Below, piece after piece: positions 46,588-56,021 of a DNA stretch of 64,000 nucleotides. The stretch is from NCBI GenBank assembly GCA_024196135.1, contig JAMQCK010000007.1, forward strand, positions 237,862-301,861, written 5' to 3'. The stretch comes from Pleurotus ostreatus/Saccharomyces cerevisiae fusant (taxonomy: Eukaryota; Opisthokonta). The position numbers and the translations under genes were made by a program. The notes beneath the pieces were generated by a model. It saw only the letters and a list, made by a program, of their open reading frames with translations. It made no database searches and had not been told where the DNA came from. How positions within the stretch are numbered: position 1 is the first letter of the stretch; each line of letters opens with the position of its first letter.

Positions 46588-47434
46588 TCAGGGAACCCGA
46601 AGCAGCTCGCCCCAAGGCAGCCGATGTAGATACGTCCGATACGTGCCCTTGAGCATATACCAGAAGAGCCATCCCCAGAAGAGCAGCGAGACGAAAAGCG
46701 AGAGGCGCAGCGCGGCCTTCCACCGCCACGACACCGGGCTCGAGGACGAGAAGATCGTCGCGCGCCACCGCTGGAAGAAGCCGGTGTTCAGCCAGGTGAG
46801 GTCGGCGACCAACGCCTGTGCCTTGGGGGCGGGGTCAGGATAGGGGCGCATGACATCACGGTGGGCGGCTGCGCACCTTCTTCCGCCCGGAGTCATAGGC
46901 GCTCTGGATGTCGGCGACCTGGGTACGCACGGTGGGGAGCGTCTCCTCGAGCTGCTCGAGCTCTTCAAGGGAGGTCTGAAGTGATTCTTTGATCTGGGGA
47001 GTTTGTTGGACGAGGGCGCGGTCGGCTTGGCGGGAGGCGCGCTGGGGAGGCCATCAGAGGCCGCTACTTCCAGGTAGAAAGGCACACGCACCCGCAATCT
47101 TGAGAAGGCGTCCTGCAGCGTGCCGTCGATCGCACGAAAATTGGAGAGACTGAGGGCGAGCTTCTCCTGCATCGAGGGTTAGAAACAGGTTATGATAGAT
47201 CGGCTTGGTACGCACCTCCAGCTCACGCATCTGGAGCTCATACTGTACTGCTTGTTTGGATACGCGCTTGAGAGTCGCTTCGAGCTGGCTGTTGGCGAAT
47301 TAGACAATCGATGGCGAGCTAGCGTCGACCACCACTTGCCCAGTAGAGACCGCAGCACAATCCATCGGAGAGGCGCAGGCGAGGGCGAGGGGGAGCCAGC
47401 TCGCCTCCTGCTCCGGCGTGAAGCTTTGTATCAT
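46588..47434 (-). CDS. Small coiled-coil protein with one C-terminal membrane span, 213 residues
   Basis: Five minus-strand exons: 47434-47340, 47288-47216, 47166-47092, 47041-46877 and 46821-46588. The first intron uses a GC donor (G|GCAAGT). Residues about 33-140 form a coiled coil (LEATLKRVSKQAVQYELQMR, SLEELEQLEETLPTVRTQV). A single hydrophobic span (LRLSLFVSLLFWGWLFWYML, about 175-195) precedes a short basic tail. The layout resembles tail-anchored organelle proteins such as SNARE-like or tether subunits, but no family signature is recognisable. It sits on the opposite strand between the two pore-former-like genes; any functional link is speculative. Confidence 0.65.
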
Positions 47435-48621
47435 GGCAAGCCGCCTTCCTTTACGTAACCGACCCGCGCCGCGCCAAATGAAGTGCGACCCACGTGTTCG
47501 GCCGATGCGTCCTGCCCCTTGCGCGCCTGCCACTGCTCCCAAGCGCCTCCCATCTGGACAGCTGACATGGCAGTCTATTGCAGCTGGCAGTTGATTGCCA
47601 GTCTATGCAGCGTGATAGCGCTGCAGGGGATGGACGCCTCGCACTACCAAGCTGGCCCTTTTGGTGCACGCATGCGCACGGCCTGCCTCATGTCGACGTA
47701 CCTCGCGCCTGCAGGCGATGGCGGCGTTGCGGCGCCTTTCGAGAGAAAAGTATTCCCCTGCGGTCTCTGATTTCCCTTGCGTTCCCTCGCTATCCGCGTG
47801 CTCTCGTCGCAGAACTGAAGCGCGTACATGTAAAAGTAGTGATTGGGTCGGCACAACCCGACTGCCTCTCGAGTTCGACTTTTCCAGCCTTTTCCTCAGG
47901 CGCGGGCGCCGCTGCCATCGATGGTCTTGGATCCTTGTTTTCCTCGTCTTTTCAGATCAGCTGTCTCTCGACCCCACATACCTTTCATTTCGCTCCCCAG
48001 AATCATTATGCCGAGCCTTGCGCTTTTCGTTCTGGCTTGCGTTCGAGTTGCCTCTGGAACCTCGTCAATTATCCCTTGCTGATCCGACAGTTTGCCATCT
48101 CTTGCACGTCCAGATGCTAAGGGTGATACAAACTCTCTTCACCCCGATTTTGATACTTCGAGGGCGCACGGGAAGACAGATGATGCACTTTCAGCACTAT
48201 CCTACAAGGGTACGTTCGACGACTAAAGTGAGGTCCCAAGACCGTGCCTTTGATACCTATTCGGCAACCGCCTGTCCAAAGGGCAGCCCCTTCATTTTGC
48301 TTCATCATGCCTAGGGGCAGGTCCTTCGCGCTAGTGCTCGGGGCTTGCCCTAGCCCGCTGATCATTAATCAGTAGTTTAGGCGTTGCTCTCGGATATCCT
48401 GACGAGGTAGGCCTCCTTTTCCATTTACTCGATGCAGCCTCTTGAACGTTGACGGACCTGACGCCGCTCATCTATCACTGCATAGTAGGTTTACTTGAAG
48501 GGCAAGGGACCATGACAGCCAGCGTGCCTGCGAGAGAAACCGTTAAAAGGCAGTCTACGGGCTTCACTAGCACAGCAGCTCACCTCTGTGTTTTCTAAGT
48601 AACCCGCCGCCGTCGTTCGCC
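47435..48621. other. Divergent gap between the coiled-coil protein and pore-former-like gene 2
   Basis: It holds promoters for both genes. A 24-codon open frame at about 48008-48082 starts MPSLALFVLACVRVASG, resembling a signal peptide, but lacks further support. Nothing else is seen. Confidence 0.45.
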
Positions 48622-51600
48622 ATGCCAGATACTCCTGTCGACCGCAACACGGATTCCGCGGACAAGGAGATCGCCAATGTAAGCGCACGTCCGTACAACT
48701 ACATCCCCTCTGCGCTAACACGTCCTTCACTAGCTCTACATGTCCTGGCTAATCAAAACGCACACCGCAGACATCCTCGAAGACCTCGAGCAGCTCACCG
48801 ACGCCGCGCTCACCGGTCAAGCCGACTTCGCGCGCATCGCAGCCGTGCTTGCGACGATCGACGCCCTCAACTTGACGGTGCCGGGGAAGCCGCGCGTGCT
48901 GCTGGCGCCGCTGTTCGCGCCGTTGCAGCTGCGGTACTCGCAGCTTTTGGCGAAGACGCGCCAGATTGCTGCGAGGGAGGTGGCTTATGCTGAGCGTGAG
49001 GTTCATCGCTGCTTTTCTCGGCCCAATGCTAACAGGATATGTAGGCTACGTCCATGTCGTGCTGCCCATCTTGAAGGATCCTCAGTATTCGAATGAGGAG
49101 AAGAAGCAGGTCGTGCAGAGCTTGGTCACGGTCAGTATGCACTTCTGGTTTGGCATAGTTTGCAGGCTGAATGTGCTCTACAGTTCCTAGAGAACGTGCA
49201 ACGCGAGTCGGACGAGCTGCACGACGCGTTCGACACCCTCCGGCGCCAACTCCTCGACTTCGCCGAGCTGCTCAAGAAGTTCGCCCTCGAAGTCGGCTTC
49301 GAGCTCAGCCTCAAGCTCCGCGATGTGCAAGCCGAGATTGACCGGGTGCTGCGCGAGATCGAACAGTGCGTTGGCCCATCCCCTTTCAACTCATCCCCTC
49401 TGAACCCTCCCTCCCCTCGACTAACGCGCCTCGAACAGAATGCAGCGCCAACTCAAGGACGACAAGCCGTCGTTCGAAAACACCAGCAAGACGCTGCTCA
49501 CAATGAGCGCGATGGCGCCGGGCATGGCCGGCGCGGCTGGGTATCAGTTCGCGGTCATCGCCGCTGGGAAGACGCTCGCTGGGACGGCTACCGCGGTCGG
49601 CTCGGCGGGGTGCGTGGGCGCGTTGGGAGCGGCTTTGCCTGTCGCGATGGTGGTCCTGGCCGGATGGGGCATTTGGGCGGCGATCAAAAGCGCAAAGGTC
49701 GTGGCGGATCTGGCTAGGATTTCTGGTGAGTAGATGCGTCGTGTGGGTCTTTGACGAACGGATTGACCTTTCAATGCAGCGCTCACGGCTGAGTTGATCG
49801 CACATCAACTGCGTTTGGCCGAGTTGCTTCGTCAGAGCGCTACGCTTGGTGCTGTAGAGACTCTCGCGCACAATGTTATCTCGTCAGTTGTCACCGCGTC
49901 CACCAAGGTCGGCAATCTGGTCAAAGTGTGGAGCATCGTAAGCATCGTTCCACGCTTACTACTGTACTCGACGCTGACGTCGATGACAGGTCTCGCAAGA
50001 TGCCAAAGCCATGCTCGAACTTCTTGATAGCGGGGCTTCGACGGAAGAGGTCAGTCTACTGACTGATCTACAATTTGCCCAGCTAACTTTCTGCAGATCA
50101 TCAACAACGCTCTTCTCGCCGAGTCGTGGTATGGGTTGCTCATCTCGCTGCTACGCAATCTATCCAGCAAGCTGTTGCCGCGCGCTGCGACCCCGACGCG
50201 TGCGCCCGTGCCCAGCCTGCAACGTCTGCTGGAGCATTTTGCCTGCCAAAGTCAGTTCACGTGTACTTCGAGCGATGTCCAATCTGATCGATATTTGTAG
50301 GCGGAACGTCCCATTTCTTGCCTCAATCGCACCCGATGCCTCCGTTGGCTTCGGCGGTGCCGACTCACGAGCTCACCATCGGCGATTTTGCGCGCGAGTT
50401 TGATGGATACTTTGATGGTCAGTAACCTTCCGGGTATCCTTCGGACTGAGTTGACACGATGATAGGCTCGACGACGATTAACGACGAGGATCTAACCGAG
50501 GACCAGCGTGCCCTGGCGGAGACATTGACTGGCATGCGTGAGTCGGACGCTTCGGTGAATGCTTGCTGCTGAGCATTTGCCCAGGCCACCCTCAACCTTT
50601 CCTGTTCGACGCCGCCTCGGGCGCCGCTCTGGGCGATATCGGCGTCGCGACTCTCACCTACGGCAGGATCGCCTCCAGCATCGGCAGATTCGCCAAGTCG
50701 GGCGTCCTCCGCACTGGCATGCTCCGATCCGGCAACATCAGCGCCTTCTTCGGACCGCGCCTCACCCGTCTGACGGGCAACGCCAATGTGCAGAAGGAGC
50801 TGTTCAAGGAGATCCTGCGCGCCGCTCTGGAGGTGCCCCCTCTGCCACCCAACCCCGATCACAATGCTCCCGCGACGCAGCAGAACATTGTTTGGTTGCT
50901 CATGTGGCGCCATCGCTTGTTTGAGTGGATCGTACGCGAGGGGCTGTATGCTCCGTGGCGCGTTTGGTACCATCCTCTGTGGTCAAACCCGGTGTTGTTC
51001 GAGCATATGCAGGATTTGCTCGGGCAGGCGGCTGATAAGTACGCTCTCTCGAGTATGTTGGCTAGACATACGCTGACTTCTGCTAGCATACATCGGGCGT
51101 TTGAGGAGTGGTGCGCCAAGCGGCAGCACAAGGATGGAGGGGACGGAGACCATAAGGACGGGAGTAGCGATGGTCACAATACTCATCTTTTCTCTGTGGC
51201 GACCCCGCCTGTCGTCCCCAAGACCGACGATGCGGCGATCTTCAACGTCGGCGACGCCAAAAGTGACCTTCTGGATGATGATCTGGTCACCAAGGTGAGC
51301 GTGGCTCTCTTCATAGCTGGCGACCGACTTACGTTCTCGAAGCTCGCGAAGAACGCTGATGCGTTGGACATCGGCTCATCGGCGATAATCAACAGGTGGC
51401 AAGAGCCCTTCAAGGTCGAGCTGTCCAAGTGGCCGTCGCAGAAGTTCGCGGGCGTAATCAGAACCTGGCTTACGGACGGCGACGAGGCGCACTTCTGGCA
51501 AGACTTCGGTCGAGCCGTATACGAGGACGAGTTCGAGCTCATCGACCAAATTTACCGCCTCAATCTGCTGAAACTGGGTCTACTGACTGCCGATACCAGG

Positions 51601-51858
51601 TTGTGTAAGTACTTTCCGGCTCTCTTGCGACTACTCGCGCTCAAAGCGAACACAGCTCTCGACGGGAACATGTTCTACGAACTGGTCAAGCGCATGAACG
51701 ACATCTACGCGCAGGCAGTGAAGCAAGGAAACGACCATCGCGTCGCCGCCGCCGCGCTATACTTCTACGCCGTGCGCTGCTCGTCTTACGGCCGTCTCAT
51801 TCTGGCTCTGGCTCTGCAAAACGCGCTCGTCAATGCATTTAGGAATGCGCGAAATTGA
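48622..51858 (+). CDS. Large helical protein with central hydrophobic hairpin; possible second pore-former-like component, about 889 residues
   Basis: Twelve exons: 48622-48678, 48734-48995, 49036-49130, 49184-49365, 49439-49725, 49780-49937, 49990-50049, 50097-50250, 50301-50417, 50466-50537, 50585-51038 and 51087-51858. The N-terminal 370 residues are helical. A long amphipathic helix (LHDAFDTLRRQLLDFAELLK) leads into a Gly/Ala/Val-rich hydrophobic region (about 220-280, ending VAMVVLAGWGIWAAI), then more helices. This matches the layout of the smaller neighbour. The C-terminal 480 residues are a separate, mainly helical domain that I do not recognise, with an Asp/Gly/His-rich loop (DGGDGDHKDGSSDGHN). 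There is no signal peptide. Introns 51039-51086 and a possible one at 51605-51646 could be read through without stops, so the C-terminal model is less certain. Confidence 0.55.
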
Positions 51859-52370
51859 CTGGTGATTGTCGCTCACATGAATAGAGGGACTTGGCTCCCT
51901 TGATGGTACACCGTATCGTAATCACGAACTGTATAGTGGAATGTTCGGCGTGCATATTCGGGTTTTCGAGAGCGTCAGCACGGAGCACACTATAACAGTA
52001 CAGTACCTGAAGTCAGTCAGTATCTTTATGGCTTTTTGGAGACCGTCGCCTAAGGCGGCGCAGCGCAGTAGGATTCCGAAAGCTCAACATCGGCAACATG
52101 GAACTTTTTCTTTTGTGGCGCTTGGCGCTCAAGTCACGGGTAAATCACGCACATCACATGATACGGTGCTTGTTTGGTGCTGTTAGATCAAAGCTGTTGA
52201 ACGGAGAAACGGGCACGACGCTGCCCTTCCCTTCTCTCCCATCAGTCCCCCACTTTTCCTTCTCCATTGCGTCCTTTGTTGACCTCACTTTCCCTCCCAT
52301 CTGACGCTTTCTGTAGTATGTGTGGAATTCGGGTTTTCGGCGATCGCCGCACGCGCACGTGATCAGCGCT

Positions 52371-52376
52371 TATATA
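52371..52376 (+). promoter_or_regulatory. Possible TATA box upstream of a small ORF
   Basis: TATATA in the context GCTTATATACCGC lies 113 bp before the ATG at 52489. It is preceded by a CACGTG E-box-like palindrome at about 52356. Confidence 0.35.
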
Positions 52377-52488
52377 CCGCGTTTTTGTAGATTCTACCTT
52401 ATCCGTTTGTCCTCGTACCACCATACAGGACAACCGGAATACATCTATTCTTGCTGGACTCGAGGCGACAGACGACTACAACAACAGT

Positions 52489-52626
52489 ATGGTCACACCG
52501 CCCGCGATCCCTTGGACCGGGCTTAAAGTGTCGCTGAACCTTGTCTCGTGTGTGTCTCTCCTCGCTGGGGTCGTCTTCGGGCGCATGCGCGTGAAATCAT
52601 TACGGAAATTGGCGGTGGCGACGTAG
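52489..52626 (+). CDS. Candidate 45-residue protein with a hydrophobic segment
   Basis: An uninterrupted ORF reads from an ATG preceded by an ACAACAACAGT leader to TAG. The middle (VSLNLVSCVSLLAGVVFG) could be a signal anchor, and the C-terminus is basic (RMRVKSLRKL). The upstream TATA-like sequence is the only other support. It may be chance or the first exon of a longer gene. Confidence 0.25.
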   Translation: MVTPPAIPWTGLKVSLNLVSCVSLLAGVVFGRMRVKSLRKLAVAT

Positions 52627-53302
52627 TGTAGACTGCAGAGGTAGCGGCTGATACCGGCGTGCGGGATCCCACAAGATCTCGCATGGCCGGGCGGTCGTCT
52701 TCACCTCTTTGGGTCTTCCTCGTACCTCTCCGTCCCCCGACACCTCACAGCCGAAGGCTACAGCGGCTTGGCACAAGCGTCAGAGAGCGGCCGTGTGTGC
52801 GCGCAATCGAACAAGATTGGCGACGCAGCGAAGAGCCATATGATGTATGGCGGCTGCCCGTGCGTTCGGGTATGATGGGGCGTCTCTGGATCTGTGTATA
52901 TAGCGCGCGGTCAGCTGGATCGGGGGCACATCCGCTCGACCCTTGAGCGTTGATATGGCGCTTTCCTGGGGGACTTCCTTGTACAGGCATAGACTTCTCG
53001 TAGCGTCTCGATTGCACTCGCTGTATCAGAACAAGATTGTCGTCGTATGCATTTAGGCCGTTGCCGCGTCGACCATCCTATGCTTGTCGGATGTCAGATC
53101 TTGCCCTATGCGATGAAGATAAAGTCGTGACCAGATCCGCCGTTCAGATGCACGCTGGCGAGAATGCTCAAAACCCTCAAGAGGCCGACATAGCACACGA
53201 GTATTGACATATAGATAGATAGAGATACAACAGAACCCAAAAAGAACGTACAGGATATTCGTTCATAGGCTATAGCCCGCGGTCTCGCCTGCGAAAGGAT
53301 AT

Positions 53303-54744
53303 CTAAACCGGCCAAGAAAGAGAGCGGACGGTCGAGATCCAATCAGACGCAGCGTGTGGGTACTATAGACCGTTCCGTTAGCCATCTGCCATCACACAAG
53401 CCTCACCCGAAACGAGAAGACGATGATAGTGTAAACTCACCTGCCACGACATCGCACCCGCGCTCCAGCCCGCGGCCTTCGCCGTCTGCAGGCACTCCGC
53501 GAGCGTCTCGGGCGCGATGTACCCGTTGTTGGCGTCGCCCGAGGTCGCAGGCTTCCCGATGACGAGCTTGTCCGCGTCGACGCCGTTGGCAATGATCTCG
53601 AACAGCGCGGACTCGGGCCAGGTGGAGGAGGAGGTGTTGAGAAGGGAGTCGCAGGTGGTATATTCGGTGGTGCCCTCTGGGAGGGGCGTTAGGAAGGCGT
53701 AGAGGGGCGAGAAGAAACAAAGTGAAGGGGAAGAGAAAGCGGAAGAGAGGAAGATGGAGAGGCAGAGGAAGACACGGGAAGAAGAGAAGACGTACGGTTG
53801 TAGAACTGGATGTTGTACCAGTCGATAAGGTCGCCGACCTTCTCGTTGACGGCAAGGTAGCCTCCACCGCCCCACTTGGAAGGGCTGAACCAGGGCGCGA
53901 CGGCTATGGCAGGTGAGAAGAAGCGATAGAAGAAGCGGCCGCGACAAAGCTTACGCGCATGGGTGATGATGTAGTCGCCGGCAGGCAGGTCCGAGCGCAG
54001 CTGCGTCGTGAAGTCGATCAGCCAGTTCTCGCCAGAGCCATCGCCCTTGTCGAAGGCACCGAAGTCCTGAAGGTAGATTTGTCGTGTCAGAAGCCCCACC
54101 CTTCCACAGCAACAGTCACAAACGAACCTCGTAATCCACATCCACACCGTCGAGACCGTACTTCTTGACCCAAGAGGAAATGTTCTGGGCAGTAGCGACG
54201 GGGTCGGCACCGGTGGTAGTGGGCACATCGGTGGCACCGAAGACGGCGACGATCAACTTGATGCCAGCATCGGCGTACTCAGACTTGATGGTGGTGCGTT
54301 CGTCGGCAGTGAGGGAGGTCCATTCATAGGCCTGGAAGGGAAGATAGTCAATAAACACATGGAGGGAAGCACCTGTACGAGAAAAGACGCGCCTTGTCCC
54401 ATGCGCCGGCGAGAAGTAGGAAGGACATCGCGCTGGAGAAGTGAAGTCAGAGCCTAGGTGGCTGGGGTAGTCTTCTATGTACTGACTAGACGTCGAATCC
54501 CTACGAAGAAGTAAGTAGATAGTACCGCGCGAAGGACCAGAGTTCTCACCTTGATTTCGCTGACGGCTGGAGGGCCAGCCGACGGGGTCGCCGTCGTGTC
54601 GCCATACACGACAAAGCGAGGGGCTGCAGGGGCTGCACGGCCCAGGATATCGCGCGCACGCTGACTGAGTCCGTCAAGCGGCGCAGCGCGGGCGCATGCA
54701 AAGGAAAGAGCGGCAGCAGCAAACGTGGTAAGGAACGAAACCAT
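53303..54744 (-). CDS. Secreted GH18 chitinase-like glycoside hydrolase, 322 residues
   Basis: Eight minus-strand exons: 54744-54550, 54500-54487, 54432-54393, 54331-54128, 54066-53955, 53903-53796, 53676-53441 and 53362-53303. Exon 2 is 14 nt. The intron after exon 3 uses a GC donor (AAG|GCGCGT). The start is followed by a signal peptide (TTFAAAALSFACARAAP). The GH18 active-site motif is DGVDVDYE (residues about 144-151), with the catalytic Glu at the end of exon 4. Further barrel motifs are HAPVAPWFSPSKWGGGGY, LIDWYNIQFYNQG and LVIGKPATSGD, with the final strand AMSWQ. There is no chitin-binding domain. The likely role is extracellular hydrolysis of chitin or GlcNAc-containing glycans. Confidence 0.85.
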
Positions 54745-56021
54745 AATGAAGGTGAAGGCTGCGAAGGAGAGTGTACCTTGGCCTGAGGGAGATCAGGACG
54801 GGCGTTCTTTCTTTCTTATATACAGTCGCAAGAGCCAGAGGAAGGGAAGGGTCCCGGATATAGCGGTGCGGGCGGAGACGGTACACATGCCGGGTTTGTT
54901 GTTGGGAAAGGGAGGGCGCGACGGGCGCGCAGCTCGACATGTTCGACGCTTGCTTCTTGTCAAAAGATGGCCGGGCCAGCATGGGTAATCGATACTTGTC
55001 GCCGGTCGATAAGGCACGGTGCTAAAGAGGGTAGGTAGAGTCTATGGAAGGACTGGGTGTGAAGGTGCGGTGAGGATCACGGGACCAATCTTCTATCGCC
55101 TTGAGCATGCATTCCTGCGCAGCACAGCGGTAGATGGCCTGTCCCGGTCTACGGCGGTGAGCTGGGATTTGAGACCTTCGACGATGGGAAGGGCATACCT
55201 GGTTATAGAGCGTGCTGCGTCGACCGCTATCGAGAGCAGATAAGGCAGAAATACGTCGGGAGATATAATCGAACGTGAGTGCAAACACGATGAGCACGCG
55301 GCGCCACCGGGTCCCCTGCGTCCGTCTGCAGAGGCTTCTATGAAGGGAATGAATGGACCGCACAGTGAATGCATGGTAACCACGCAAAATTGACAAGACG
55401 CCCGACCAGATCCCGATGAGGGTTTCGCCTTGTGATATCGTCAGAAGATGGGGAAAGAGGCTTTGCGAGAGCGGTCCGTCGGGAGATGTCTTTTACAGCC
55501 ATAGAATTGATTGAAGAGTCATTGCTTCGACGTAGTTATTTCAGCGCAGTGTCCTTTCTCGACTCCGGAGAACCAGCCCGAACAAATCAAACATGGAATC
55601 GCACTTCCGAGAGCATGAAGGACTTGCATGGATCCCGTACCCGTCTACCGTCAGCACCAAGGGGAAGAGCATTGAAAAACTTCCGCGGAATCATAATGGT
55701 AGTACCAATGGTACAGAACGAGGAGGACGTGCGTGACGCGTGACAGCTACAACCTTGTCCTCGTACTTTCATCCGAGTTCGTCTCTGGCCATCGAATTGC
55801 CGCTTCACCGTGCGGAGGCAAGGATCGGGAATCCGCCGGTGTCAGAGTCCCTCGCCTATCATACCCCAGCATCTCTGTTGTAACGACCAAAGGCTTGAAG
55901 GCGCTCGAGTCGCCCCGCGGCACTCGCACCGGCGGATCCCCTCGCTCCTCGTTTATTCTTCCTTTATTCCGCAGTCACCGTCCGATAATTCCTCTGTATC
56001 CTTTCCTTTCATCTCCACAAC
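54745..56021. other. Divergent promoter region between GH18 and Kar9-like genes
   Basis: This is about 1.28 kb with no coding signal that I can support. It includes the GH18 TATA box on its left. Confidence 0.5.
54815..54822 (-). promoter_or_regulatory. TATA box (TATATAAG) of the GH18 gene
   Basis: On the minus strand TATATAAG lies about 70 bp before the start codon at 54744, a spacing typical for inducible secreted enzymes in this window. Confidence 0.6.

Larger units (their letters stand above)
51859..53302. other. Gap downstream of pore-former-like gene 2
   Basis: This is about 1.4 kb with the chitinase 3' flank at its right end. The only gene-like signal is a TATA box at 52371 followed by a 45-codon ORF at 52489. 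Confidence 0.5.

Noticed and set aside
48008..48082. 24-codon ORF resembling a signal peptide
   Set aside because: Too short, no mature part and no convincing splice donor; noted only in the gap entry.
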